A DNA stretch of 64,000 bases from Nocardioides hwasunensis (GTDB lineage: Bacteria > Actinomycetota > Actinomycetes > Propionibacteriales > Nocardioidaceae): NCBI RefSeq assembly GCF_014779665.1, contig NZ_JACXYY010000006.1, positions 186,001-250,000 on the forward strand. The letters run 5' to 3'. A program made the translations under genes and the position numbers. Shown piece after piece: positions 35,100-46,049 of the stretch. The first letter of the stretch is position 1, and each line of letters begins with the position of its first letter. Under the pieces are notes generated by a model. The model made no database searches. It was not told where the DNA came from and saw nothing but the letters and a program-made list of their open reading frames with translations.

Positions 35100-36278
35100 G
35101 TGGCCACCATGACCGCCGCCCGCAACGCCGTGGGGCTGTCGTTCTTCCTCAACGGCCTGGTCTTCGCCAGCTGGGTGTCGAGGATCCCGGAGGTGCGGTC
35201 GAGCTTCGAGCTGAGCAACGGCCAGCTCGGCCTGGTCCTGCTGAGCATCGCGGTCGGTTCGGTCGTCGCCCTGCCGACGACGGGCGCGCTGATCAACGCC
35301 TGGGGCACCGTGCGCATCGTGCGCGTCGGTGCCGCCGCGGCCACGCTCGGCATGCTGACCGCTGCGCTCGGACTCGGCCACGTCCTGCCGCTGACGGTGG
35401 CGGGCCTGCTGGTCTACGGCCTCGGCATCGGGGTGTGGGACGTCGCGATGAACGTCGAGGGTGCCGAGGTCGAGCGCGGCCTCGCGCGCACGATCATGCC
35501 GCGCTTCCACGCCGGCTTCAGCGGCGGCACCGTCGTCGGTGCGTTGCTCGGCGTGCTCCTGATCGAGCTCGGTGTTCCGGCGTCGGCGCACCTCATCGGC
35601 ATCGTCGCTCTCGCCGTCGTCCTGGTCTGGACGACCTCGCCCTCGTTCTTGCCGGTGGCCGAGGCGCACGAGGAGCAGAAGGTCTCCGCCGCCCGGGCCT
35701 GGCTCGAGCCTCGCACCCTGATGATCGGCGTGATGGTGCTGGCGCTCGCGATGACCGAGGGCACCGCCAACGACTGGCTCGCCGTCGCCCTGGTCGACGG
35801 GCACGACGTCTCGCACGCGCAGGGGGTCGCCGGGTTCGCGGTCTTCGTGCTGGCCATGACCGCGGGCAGGTTCGCCGGCACGGGCCTCATCGACCGGTTC
35901 GGGCGGGTCACGGTGCTGTGGGCGACGATGGCGCTGGCCGGCGCCGGCGTGCTCCTGATCGTCTTCGCCGAGCAGCCCGTGCTCGTCGTGACCGGCATCG
36001 TGCTGTGGGGTGTGGGCGCCTCGCTCGGCTTCCCGGTCGGCATGAGCGCCGCTGCGGACGACCCGGTGCGCGCCGCGTCGCGGGTGAGCGTGGTCTCGAC
36101 GATCGGCTACGCCGCGTTCCTGGCCGGCCCGCCGTTCCTCGGCTTCGTCGGTGACGAGGTCGGCACCCTCAAGGCGCTGCTGGTGGTCGCCGTGCTGCTG
36201 ATGCCGGCGGCGCTGGTGGTGCCGTCCGCCCGGGAGCAGGGTGCGCGGAAGACGGTCGCAGGACACGCCGCGGGTTAG
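35100..36278 (+). CDS. MFS transporter, YbjJ-like
   Basis: A 392-residue permease with twelve predicted membrane helices. The opening helix region FFLNGLVFASWVSRIPEVRS and the first loop resemble the YbjJ subgroup of the major facilitator superfamily, for which substrates are poorly known. AAGGAG at 35090-35095 supports the GTG at 35100; ATG at 35109 is the alternative. It is divergent from the LacI-type regulator and carries its probable operators upstream. The stop codon TAG is part of the -10 box of the next gene. Confidence 0.88.
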   Translation: MATMTAARNAVGLSFFLNGLVFASWVSRIPEVRSSFELSNGQLGLVLLSIAVGSVVALPTTGALINAWGTVRIVRVGAAAATLGMLTAALGLGHVLPLTVAGLLVYGLGIGVWDVAMNVEGAEVERGLARTIMPRFHAGFSGGTVVGALLGVLLIELGVPASAHLIGIVALAVVLVWTTSPSFLPVAEAHEEQKVSAARAWLEPRTLMIGVMVLALAMTEGTANDWLAVALVDGHDVSHAQGVAGFAVFVLAMTAGRFAGTGLIDRFGRVTVLWATMALAGAGVLLIVFAEQPVLVVTGIVLWGVGASLGFPVGMSAAADDPVRAASRVSVVSTIGYAAFLAGPPFLGFVGDEVGTLKALLVVAVLLMPAALVVPSAREQGARKTVAGHAAG

Positions 36279-36287
36279 CGTCACAGG

Positions 36288-36863
36288 GTGACCACCTCGC
36301 GACGAGCCGTCCTCTGCGCACTGCCCGCCCTCGTGCTCGCGGTCGCCGGGTTGTTCCACCCGCACTCGCTGACCCACGCCTCGGCGCCGCGCTGGACGAT
36401 GCTGCACGTCGCCGGGCTGTTCGTCTTCCCGCTGGTCGGGGTGGCCCTCGCGGCGCTCGTGCGCGGACGGCGGGATCCCGTGGCGTGGTGCGTGGTCCTG
36501 ACGGCGTACGTCTACGCGACGGCGTACTCCGCACTCGACGTGATCAGCGGGATCGGGGCCGGCTACGTCACCTGGCGGCTGGGGGAGGGTGCTGCGAGGC
36601 CCGACGAGGTGCGCTTCCTCTTCGTCATCGGCGGACGGCTCGGCGAGGTGGGCTCGCTGGCGCTGATCGCGTGCGCCGTCGTCGTCGCGGCCGATGCGAT
36701 CCGACGTCTGGGCATCGCCGCGGCTCCCGGGCTCCTGCTGGTGCCCGGCGCCCTCCTTGTGCACGTCGGGCACATCTTTGCCCCGACCGGCGTCGCGGGG
36801 ATGGCGATGATCGGGCTGGCGACCGGATGGCTCGCGTGGTGCGCACGTCCCGACCGGGTGTGA
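36288..36863 (+). CDS. Polytopic membrane protein, unknown function
   Basis: I do not recognise this 191-residue protein. It has about five to six hydrophobic helices, short loops, and a histidine pair in FHPHSLTH near the N-terminus; a second HVGHIF lies in a later helix, so metal or heme contact is conceivable but unproven. TAGCGT (36276-36281), formed by the stop codon of the upstream permease, lies exactly six bases before the GTG and would give a leaderless transcript. Confidence 0.7.
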   Translation: MTTSRRAVLCALPALVLAVAGLFHPHSLTHASAPRWTMLHVAGLFVFPLVGVALAALVRGRRDPVAWCVVLTAYVYATAYSALDVISGIGAGYVTWRLGEGAARPDEVRFLFVIGGRLGEVGSLALIACAVVVAADAIRRLGIAAAPGLLLVPGALLVHVGHIFAPTGVAGMAMIGLATGWLAWCARPDRV

Positions 36864-36873
36864 GGCCCGCGCG

Positions 36874-37686
36874 TCAGGTCCGGGAGTACATCAGGGAGCC
36901 GGGGGTGTCGAGGCTGTCGCCCGTCTCGAGCAGGGTCTTCAGGCCGGACAGGATCATCGGCCAGCCGCCGTAGAGCTCGGGGTTGGCCTGGTCGGGCAGG
37001 CCGTCGTGGATGACGGTCAGTCGGCACGACGTGCCGACGGGCACGATCTGCCAGGTGACCCGCGTGGTGCCCTGGGCCTTCACCTCGTCGCTCCAGAGCG
37101 CGTCGAAGCTCTGCACGAGCAGGCGCGGCGGATCGACCTCGATGTTGGTGCCCGACGAGATGTCGACGACTCCGGGGACCCCGGCGGTGTAGTCGGAACC
37201 GGGGGTCCAGTCGCTCGAGGTCTGCACGCCGAAGCTGTAGATCGCCCGCTGCTGCGGGTCGGTGATGGCCTCCCACAGCCGCTCGGGCGTGGTCTTGATG
37301 TAGACCTCGAACACGGCGGTGCCGGCGGCGACGGGGGCGGTGCCCTCGTGCCAGGAGACGGTCTTCACGTCACTCATGTCCTCATCCTCCAGATAGCTCT
37401 TGAGCCCGCTGAGCGTGGCCGCCCAGGGCTCGGCGTACTTGCTCACCCACCGGTCGTGGACGAGGCGGATCGGGACGGGGTTGAGGAAGTGCAGCTTCTC
37501 GCGGCCCTGCTTGCGGGTCGTGACCACGCCGGCCTCCTCGAGCACCTTCAGGTGCTTCATGACGCCGAACCGGGTCATCGAGAGCCGCCCCTCGAGAGCT
37601 GTGAGGGTCTGGCCGTCCTCCTCGAAGAGCGCGTCCAGCAGTGCCCGACGGGTCGGGTCCGCCAGTGCCTTGAACACCTCGTCCAT
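36874..37686 (-). CDS. ArsR-type regulator fused to SRPBCC/AHSA1 domain
   Basis: A 270-residue two-domain protein. Residues 1-90 are a winged-helix ArsR domain (MDEVFKALADPTRRALLDAL, then LSMTRFGVMKHLKVLEEAGV). Residues about 105-270 are an AHSA1-type SRPBCC ligand-binding fold (VFEVYIKTTPERLWEAITDP; GGWPMILSGLKTLLETG). In many actinobacteria these are two adjacent genes; here an in-frame methionine near 103 (MSDVKTVSW) marks where the second gene would begin, so the two have fused. No metal-binding cysteine motif is present. ATG at 37686 is chosen since the inverted repeat at 37700-37715 would fall inside the gene if the upstream ATG were used. Confidence 0.85.
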   Translation of the reverse strand: MDEVFKALADPTRRALLDALFEEDGQTLTALEGRLSMTRFGVMKHLKVLEEAGVVTTRKQGREKLHFLNPVPIRLVHDRWVSKYAEPWAATLSGLKSYLEDEDMSDVKTVSWHEGTAPVAAGTAVFEVYIKTTPERLWEAITDPQQRAIYSFGVQTSSDWTPGSDYTAGVPGVVDISSGTNIEVDPPRLLVQSFDALWSDEVKAQGTTRVTWQIVPVGTSCRLTVIHDGLPDQANPELYGGWPMILSGLKTLLETGDSLDTPGSLMYSRT

Positions 37687-37699
37687 GGTGCGAAAATAG

Positions 37700-37715
37700 G
37701 TGACCAAATAGTCAC
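37700..37715 (-). promoter_or_regulatory. Inverted repeat operator before ArsR-SRPBCC gene
   Basis: GTGAC-CAAATA-GTCAC is a 5-6-5 inverted repeat lying 14 bases upstream of the start, in a 38-base AT-rich gap to the helicase stop. It is a likely autoregulatory site for the ArsR-type protein. Confidence 0.55.
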
Positions 37716-37724
37716 ATGTCAAGG

Positions 37725-40877
<3,153 letters not shown>

Positions 40878-40947
40878 GCCGCGCCCATCGTGGCACCCGA
40901 CGCCGACAGCCGGCGGGCGTCCTCCACAGGCGTGGCGGGTGTCGGTG

Positions 40948-41532
40948 TCAGCGCTCGCCGCCGGGCACCCAGAGCACGTCGCCGTCGGCGCGGTTCGCGT
41001 GACGGGCGAGGATGAAGAGGAGGTCGGAGAGCCGGTTGAGGTAGGTGATCGCGAGCAGGTTCATCGAGTCCTCGTGCTCGGCCCACGCCGCCCACCCGGC
41101 CCGCTCGGCACGGCGCACGACGGTGCGCGCGACGTGGAGGTGGGCGCCACCCAGGGTGCCGCCGTTGAGGATGAAGGAGCGCAGCGCCGGCAGCTCCTCG
41201 TTGTAGTGGTCGCACCACGCCTCGAGCCGGTCCACGTAGTCCTGCTCGACGCGCAGCGGCGGGTACTTCGGGTCCGGGACGACGGGGGTGGAGAAGTCGG
41301 CGCCGACGTCGAAGAGGTCGTTCTGCACGCGGGTGAGCACCGCGACGACGTCGTCGTCGAGGCTCCCGTCGACCGCCGCATGGGCCAGGGCGACGCCGAT
41401 GTGGGCGTTGCCCTCGTCGACGCACGCGTAGGCCTCGAGCCGCAGGTCGGTCTTCGAGGTCTCGCTCATGTCGCCGAGCCGGGTCCGACCGGCGTCGCCG
41501 GTACGGGTGTAGATGCGCGTCAGGTTGACCAT
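40948..41532 (-). CDS. Cob(I)alamin adenosyltransferase, PduO type
   Basis: A 194-residue enzyme that adds the adenosyl group to cobalamin, making coenzyme B12. The ATP-binding N-terminus YTRTGDAGRTRLGD near 8-21 is characteristic, as are EAYACVDEGNAHIG and the C-terminal NRLSDLLFILAR with the arginine and aspartate of the active site. This supplies the cofactor for the ethylmalonyl-CoA mutase gene that lies 500 bases away. TAGGCT on the minus strand (41539-41544) is six bases before the ATG, so probably leaderless. Confidence 0.93.
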   Translation of the reverse strand: MVNLTRIYTRTGDAGRTRLGDMSETSKTDLRLEAYACVDEGNAHIGVALAHAAVDGSLDDDVVAVLTRVQNDLFDVGADFSTPVVPDPKYPPLRVEQDYVDRLEAWCDHYNEELPALRSFILNGGTLGGAHLHVARTVVRRAERAGWAAWAEHEDSMNLLAITYLNRLSDLLFILARHANRADGDVLWVPGGER

Positions 41533-41664
41533 GCTCGGAGCCTACTGGCGAGGACTCGCCGGAAAAGATGAGGCGTGGATGCAACCGTTCGGGGTACAAC
41601 AACGTCAGTAGGAGTGACAGCAGTCACGCTCGCGGCGTCGGGGGACGTCGGGAAGGGGCACCCG

Positions 41665-41973
41665 GTGGACATCATCTCGGACGGTCACACCCTGGTCCTG
41701 CAGGGCTCCTTCGACGTGCGCAGCACGTGGGAGGTCCGCAACGCGATCTACGAGCGCCTCGAGGCGTTCGACGACGACGTCGTCATCGACATGACCGACG
41801 TGACCACCATCGACGCCACCGCCCTGCGCCTGCTCGCCGTCGCCACGCGCGCCGCCTGGCTCTCGGGGCACCACCTCACGGTCCGCAACCCCGGTCCCGC
41901 CGTGCGCCGGATGGCCCACCTGACGCGGCTGGCGCACGCGATCGAGGTCGAGCGGGTCGCCGCCACCGCCTGA
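41665..41973 (+). CDS. STAS-domain protein, anti-sigma antagonist type
   Basis: A 102-residue single STAS domain. Strands and the phosphorylation loop are clear: LVLQGSFDVRS, VVIDMTDVTTIDATALRLLA. The residue where SpoIIAA-type antagonists have the phosphorylated serine (IDSSGL) is here Thr52 (IDATAL), so it may respond to a different kinase or be unphosphorylated. GTG at 41665 is preferred, with AAGGGG at 41653-41658; a longer frame from GTG at 41575 adds 30 low-complexity residues and has no spaced ribosome site. No anti-sigma gene is adjacent. Confidence 0.75.
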   Translation: MDIISDGHTLVLQGSFDVRSTWEVRNAIYERLEAFDDDVVIDMTDVTTIDATALRLLAVATRAAWLSGHHLTVRNPGPAVRRMAHLTRLAHAIEVERVAATA

Positions 41974-42027
41974 GGACGGGCGCGCGTCCAGTGGTCGACC
42001 CTGAGGTTGTTGTCACACCTCGCACCG

Positions 42028-42056
42028 GTGACTGATCGTTAACCGCGTCCTACATT
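42028..42056 (+). promoter_or_regulatory. ecm promoter with 5-6-5 inverted repeat
   Basis: TACATT (42051-42056) is six bases before the ATG at 42063, a leaderless -10. GTGAC-TGATCG-TTAAC (42028-42043) lies just upstream over the spacer and -35 zone. Its right half matches the half site TTAAC of the GTTAA-N6-TTAAC motif that I recall for the Streptomyces short-chain acyl-CoA repressor AccR; the left half is degenerate. Confidence 0.45.
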
Positions 42057-42062
42057 GACCCC

Positions 42063-44093
42063 ATGACGGATGCTCCGGCGCAGCACGACCGCCCCGCCAA
42101 GGACCGGCCCTGGGTGATGCGCACGTACGCCGGCCACTCCACGGCCGAGGCGTCCAACGCGCTCTACCGCACCAACCTGGCCAAGGGGCAGACCGGCCTC
42201 AGCGTGGCCTTCGACCTGCCCACGCAGACCGGCTACGACCCCGACAGCCCGCTCAGTAGGGGCGAGGTCGGCAAGGTCGGCGTACCCGTCCCGCACCTGG
42301 GGGAGATGCGCAAGCTGTTCGACGGCATCCCGCTCACCGAGATGAACACCTCGATGACGATCAACGCGGTCGCGATGTGGATGCTGGCGATGTACCAGGT
42401 CGTCGCCGAGGAGCAGGCTGGAGCCGTTCCGGGGGGCGACGTCGCCCCCGAGGAGGTCGCCGCCCAGCTGGCCGGGACCACCCAGAACGACATCATCAAG
42501 GAGTACCTCTCGCGCGGGACGTACGCCTTCCCGCCCGAGGCGTCGATGCGGCTGATCGCCGACATGATCGCCTACACGGTGCACCAGATCCCGAAGTGGA
42601 ACCCGATCAACATCTGCAGCTATCACCTGCAGGAGGCCGGGGCGACGCCGACGCAGGAGCTCGCCTACGCGCTGAGCACCGCGATCGCCGTGCTCGACCA
42701 GGTCAAGGACGCCGGCCAGGTCTCCGACGACGACTTCGAGAAGGTCGTCGGCCGGATCTCGTTCTTCGTCAACGCCGGCGTCCGCTTCGTGGAGGAGACC
42801 TGCAAGATGCGGGCCTTCGTCCGGCTCTGGGACGAGATCACCGCCGAGCGCTACGGCGTCCAGGACGAGAAGATGCGCCGCTTCCGCTACGGCGTGCAGG
42901 TGAACTCGCTCGGGCTCACCGAGGCCCAGCCGGAGAACAACGTCCAGCGCATCGTGCTGGAGATGCTCGGCGTGACGTTGTCGAAGAACGCCCGGGCCCG
43001 CGCGCTCCAGCTGCCGGCGTGGAACGAGGCCCTCGGCCTCCCGCGACCGTGGGACCAGCAGTGGTCGCTGCGCCTGCAGCAGGTCCTCGCCTTCGAGTCC
43101 GACCTGCTGGAGTACGACGACATCTTCGACGGCTCGCACGTGATCGAGGCCAAGGTCGCCGAGCTGGTCGAGGGTGCGCGGGCCGAGATCGACCGGGTGC
43201 AGGCGATGGGCGGTGCGATCGCGGCCGTCGACTACATGAAGTCCGAGCTGGTCTCCTCCCACGCCGCTCGCCGGGCCCGCATCGAGTCGGGCGAGGAGGT
43301 CATCGTCGGCGTCAACGCCTACGAGACGACCGAGCCCTCTCCGCTCACCGCCGACCTGGACGGCGCGATCATGGCCGCCGACCCCGAGGCGGAGCGGACC
43401 GCGCGCACCAGCGTCGAGGCCTGGAAGGCGCAGCGTGACGAGACCGAGGTCGGCGCGGCGCTCGAGGCGCTGGCCGCGGCCGCGAAGACCGACGCCAACC
43501 TGATGGCCCCGACCCTCGTCGCGGCTCGCGCCGGCGCGACGACGGGGGAGTGGGCAGCCACCCTGCGCGGCGTCTTCGGGGAGTACCGCGGCCCGACGGG
43601 GGTCGCCGGGGCCGTGGTCGCCGAGGCCGGCGCCGAGCTCGCGGCCGTCCGCGAGCGCGTCCGGGCCACCGGTGAGGAGCTCGGCGGGCGGCTGCGGCTG
43701 CTGGTCGGCAAGCCGGGCCTCGACGGGCACTCCAACGGTGCCGAGCAGGTCGCGGTCCGGGCCCGCGACGCCGGCTTCGAGGTGATCTACCAGGGCATCC
43801 GGCTCACCCCTGACCAGATCGTCGCCGCGGCCGTCGCCGAGGACGTGCACTGCATCGGCCTCTCGATCCTGTCCGGCTCGCACATGGAGCTGGTGCCCGA
43901 CGTGCTCGACGGGCTGCGCGAGGCAGGCATCGAGGACGTGCCGGTCATCGTCGGCGGGATCATCCCCGACTCCGACGGCAAGCGGCTGCGCGAGCTCGGC
44001 GTCGCCGCGGTCTACACGCCCAAGGACTACGGCCTCACCCAGATCATGGACGGCATCGTCGACGTGATCCGCTCGGCCAACGATCTGGACTGA
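42063..44093 (+). CDS. ecm: Ethylmalonyl-CoA mutase (MeaA/Ecm)
   Basis: A 676-residue single-chain adenosylcobalamin mutase that turns ethylmalonyl-CoA into methylsuccinyl-CoA. The barrel starts directly with RPWVMRTYAGHSTAEASNAL and has FDLPTQTGYD, the form seen in MeaA/Ecm rather than the longer methylmalonyl-CoA mutase. The B12 domain has KPGLDGHSNG (DxHxxG, His ligand) near 560 and later LSILSGSH and VGGIIPD. No separate small subunit is encoded nearby. The ccr, epimerase, thiolase and meaB genes 16-21 kb away and the adenosyltransferase alongside support this over methylmalonyl-CoA mutase. Probably leaderless. Confidence 0.9.
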   Translation: MTDAPAQHDRPAKDRPWVMRTYAGHSTAEASNALYRTNLAKGQTGLSVAFDLPTQTGYDPDSPLSRGEVGKVGVPVPHLGEMRKLFDGIPLTEMNTSMTINAVAMWMLAMYQVVAEEQAGAVPGGDVAPEEVAAQLAGTTQNDIIKEYLSRGTYAFPPEASMRLIADMIAYTVHQIPKWNPINICSYHLQEAGATPTQELAYALSTAIAVLDQVKDAGQVSDDDFEKVVGRISFFVNAGVRFVEETCKMRAFVRLWDEITAERYGVQDEKMRRFRYGVQVNSLGLTEAQPENNVQRIVLEMLGVTLSKNARARALQLPAWNEALGLPRPWDQQWSLRLQQVLAFESDLLEYDDIFDGSHVIEAKVAELVEGARAEIDRVQAMGGAIAAVDYMKSELVSSHAARRARIESGEEVIVGVNAYETTEPSPLTADLDGAIMAADPEAERTARTSVEAWKAQRDETEVGAALEALAAAAKTDANLMAPTLVAARAGATTGEWAATLRGVFGEYRGPTGVAGAVVAEAGAELAAVRERVRATGEELGGRLRLLVGKPGLDGHSNGAEQVAVRARDAGFEVIYQGIRLTPDQIVAAAVAEDVHCIGLSILSGSHMELVPDVLDGLREAGIEDVPVIVGGIIPDSDGKRLRELGVAAVYTPKDYGLTQIMDGIVDVIRSANDLD

Positions 44094-44125
44094 GCCGAGT
44101 CGGCGGGACTGGCACACTGCAGCCC

Positions 44126-45055
44126 ATGTCCTCCAGTGCACGACGCGTGATCGTGGTCGGCGCCGGCGTGGTCGGCCTGACGTGCGCGGTGCGCCTGCTC
44201 GAGGCGGGGCACCGGGTCGACGTGGTCGCCCGCGACCTGCCGCTCGAGACCACCTCCGCGGTCGCGGCGGCGCTCTGGTACCCCTACCGGGCACTGCCCG
44301 AGGACCGCGTGACCGCGTGGTCCGCGACGTCGTACGCCGCGCTGGAGCAGCTGGCCGCCGACGAGGCCTCCGGCGTCCGGATGCTCACCGGCACCGAGGT
44401 CCTGGCCGACCCGCAGCCAGACCCGTGGTGGCGCGACGCGGTGCCTGAGCTCGACCGGGAGACCTCGCTGCCGCCGGGGTACGCCGACGGCTGGACGTTC
44501 GTCAGCCCGGTGCTCGACATGCCGGTCCACCTGCGCTGGCTCGTCGCCCGGATCGAGGAGCTGGGCGGCACGCTCACCCGGATGAACCTCTCCGCGCTGC
44601 CCGACGACGGCAGCCTGGTCGTCAACGCGACCGGACTCGGGGCGCGCCACTTCGGTGCCGACCCGTCGGTCACGCCCGTGCGCGGCCAGGTCGTGGTGCT
44701 CGAGCAGGTCGGGCTCGAGCGCTGGACCCTCGACAGCGGCGCGGGCGGTGGCGGCCCGATCTACGTCGTGCCGCGCGGATCCGAGATCGTGGTCGGCGGG
44801 ACGGACGTCGAGGGGGAGTGGAGCCGTACGCCCGATCCCGCCGTCGCCGACGAGATCCTGCACCGGGCGACCGCGCTCGTGCCCGAGATCGAGGGAGCTC
44901 GGGTGGTGCGGCACAAGGTGGGACTGCGACCGGCGCGGCCGTCGGTCCGGCTGGAGCGGGTGGGCGAGGTGATCCACTGCTACGGCCACGGCGGCGCCGG
45001 GGTCACGATGGCGTGGGGGTGTGCCGACGACGTCGCGGACCTGGCCGGTGGCTGA
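44126..45055 (+). CDS. FAD-dependent D-amino-acid oxidase
   Basis: A 309-residue flavoprotein of the DAO family, oxidising D-amino acids to keto acids, ammonia and H2O2. The FAD-binding motif is VIVVGAGVVGLTCAVRLLEAG near 8-28 (Rossmann GxGxxG). Substrate-side signatures are VTPVRGQVVVL, GLRPARPSVRLE (arginine that binds the carboxylate) and CYGHGGAGVTMAWGCA. Length is a little short of the 320-350 usual. It is 32 bases after ecm but has a possible -10 box of its own. The next gene starts inside its last codons. Confidence 0.9.
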   Translation: MSSSARRVIVVGAGVVGLTCAVRLLEAGHRVDVVARDLPLETTSAVAAALWYPYRALPEDRVTAWSATSYAALEQLAADEASGVRMLTGTEVLADPQPDPWWRDAVPELDRETSLPPGYADGWTFVSPVLDMPVHLRWLVARIEELGGTLTRMNLSALPDDGSLVVNATGLGARHFGADPSVTPVRGQVVVLEQVGLERWTLDSGAGGGGPIYVVPRGSEIVVGGTDVEGEWSRTPDPAVADEILHRATALVPEIEGARVVRHKVGLRPARPSVRLERVGEVIHCYGHGGAGVTMAWGCADDVADLAGG

Positions 45056-45662
45056 CCTGCAGTGTGCGGCGCGCGTGCTCGTGGCGCGGCACGGTGCAGC
45101 CGACTACGAGACCGAGCTGCTCAGCGACGACGGCGGCTGGCTCAGCACGGTGGGCAGGGAGCAGTCGCGCGAGCTGGGGACGTCGGTCGCCGGAGAGCGG
45201 ATCGCCGCGGTGTGGTGCAGCTCGATGTCCCGGGCGGTGCAGACGGCCGAGATCGCGGCCGGCGTCCTGGGCGTCGCCGTCGTCGTGCGCGAGGGCCTGC
45301 GCGAGATCAGCGTCGGTGACCATGCGGGTGAGACGGGTGACCCCGACCCGTTTCGCGCGGCGTTCGGCTCGTGGCTCGCCGGCGACCTCGAGGCCCGGAT
45401 CCGTGGCGGCGAGAGCGGCGCGGAGGTGGTCGGCCGGGTGGCCCGGGTGCTCGACGAGATCGCCGACACGCATCGAGGGGAGGCCGTGCTGGTGATCAGC
45501 CACGGCGGCGCGATCTGCTCGGCCGTACCGATGCTGGCGACGAATCTGGTGCCGGACCACGCGCTCGACCAGCCGCTCGGCAACTGCGCGGTGGTGGCGC
45601 TCGAGGGTCATGAGGGCGGTTGGGTCGCGCGCTCGTGGGCCGGCGCCGATCTCGACCGGTGA
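45048..45662 (+). CDS. Histidine phosphatase family protein
   Basis: A 204-residue phosphoglycerate-mutase-like phosphatase. The RHG motif LVARHGAADYETELLS lies near 14 and the second histidine is in VLVISHGGAICSAV near 148-161; SSMSRAVQTAEI is the conserved arginine-containing segment. The GTG at 45048 overlaps the oxidase stop by eight bases. An upstream ATG would add nine residues that have no family support. Substrate unknown; possibly a small phosphomonoester. Confidence 0.85.
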   Translation: MADLQCAARVLVARHGAADYETELLSDDGGWLSTVGREQSRELGTSVAGERIAAVWCSSMSRAVQTAEIAAGVLGVAVVVREGLREISVGDHAGETGDPDPFRAAFGSWLAGDLEARIRGGESGAEVVGRVARVLDEIADTHRGEAVLVISHGGAICSAVPMLATNLVPDHALDQPLGNCAVVALEGHEGGWVARSWAGADLDR

Positions 45663-45665
45663 CGA

Positions 45666-45698
45666 ACAGGTAAGCCTTGCCTAACCGTCGTGTACGCT
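45666..45698 (+). promoter_or_regulatory. Possible IdeR/DtxR iron box over promoter
   Basis: On the minus strand, 45666-45684 reads TTAGGCAAGGCTTACCTGT, matching 14 of 19 positions of the DtxR/IdeR consensus TTAGGTTAGGCTAACCTAA. TACGCT (45693-45698) is a -10 box seven bases before the next GTG. The iron box covers the -35 and spacer, where a repressor would block initiation. Confidence 0.55.
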
Positions 45699-45705
45699 GC
45701 CGGTC

Positions 45706-45930
45706 GTGGGATCCAAGAGTGCTGCGAAGAAGGGCAAGGCGAAGGTCGCCAAGCTGCCCAAGAAGAAGTGCTGCGTCTCCACCACCCGCTGCAAGCGCTG
45801 CCCCATCCGGATGCTCAAGGAGGGCACGCTGCCCTCGGGCTACACCGTGAAGAAGCGCAGGCTGGTGAAGGTCGAGGTCACGACCGGCTCGAAGAAGTCC
45901 GGCAAGAAGGGTGCCACGAAGGCTGCTTGA
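45706..45930 (+). CDS. Small basic Cys-cluster protein
   Basis: A 74-residue protein with Lys/Arg-rich ends and a compact cluster Cys22, Cys23, Cys29 and Cys32 (KKKCCVSTTRCKRCPIRM). The spacing CC-x5-C-x2-C could hold zinc or an iron-sulfur cluster. There is no signal peptide or membrane helix. I think similar small proteins occur in other actinobacteria but know no function. It begins with GTG seven bases after a -10 box, so is probably leaderless. The upstream iron box suggests that it is made when iron is low. Confidence 0.7.
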   Translation: MGSKSAAKKGKAKVAKLPKKKCCVSTTRCKRCPIRMLKEGTLPSGYTVKKRRLVKVEVTTGSKKSGKKGATKAA

Positions 45931-45960
45931 GCCCGGCCCGGCCACGTCCTGGGCGGTGGT

Positions 45961-46026
45961 CGTCCGTAGGACCGACCGCGCACCATGACGTCACGACGTA
46001 GCGTCATGGCGGTCGGTTGCTCGGAC
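45961..46026. repeat. REP-like hairpin between convergent genes
   Basis: CGTCC at 45961 pairs with GGACG at 46022-46026; GACCGACC pairs with the GGTCGGT of the 3' arm; CCATGACG (45983-45990) pairs with CGTCATGG (46002-46009). The 3' arm ends TTGCTCGGACG, the same motif as in the repeats at 33911-34024. It lies between a plus-strand and a minus-strand gene and may stop transcription of both. Confidence 0.6.
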
Positions 46027-46049
46027 GCCCCGTGGCCATGACGTCCCGG

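Noticed and set aside
42001..42062. Cobalamin riboswitch before ecm
   Set aside because: The gap to the STAS gene is only about 90 bases, and the promoter box leaves no leader for a riboswitch.
42063..44093. Methylmalonyl-CoA mutase large subunit
   Set aside because: The N-terminal portion present in MCM large subunits is missing and FDLPTQTGYD is the MeaA/Ecm form; no small subunit gene is adjacent.
42039..44294. A 751-codon open frame antisense to ecm
   Set aside because: Composition of a shadow frame; ecm is a complete recognised enzyme.
45666..45684. Zinc-uptake (Zur) box before the Cys-rich gene
   Set aside because: The half sites fit TTAGG/CCTAA of the iron regulators better than the TGAAAATGATTTTCA-like Zur pattern.
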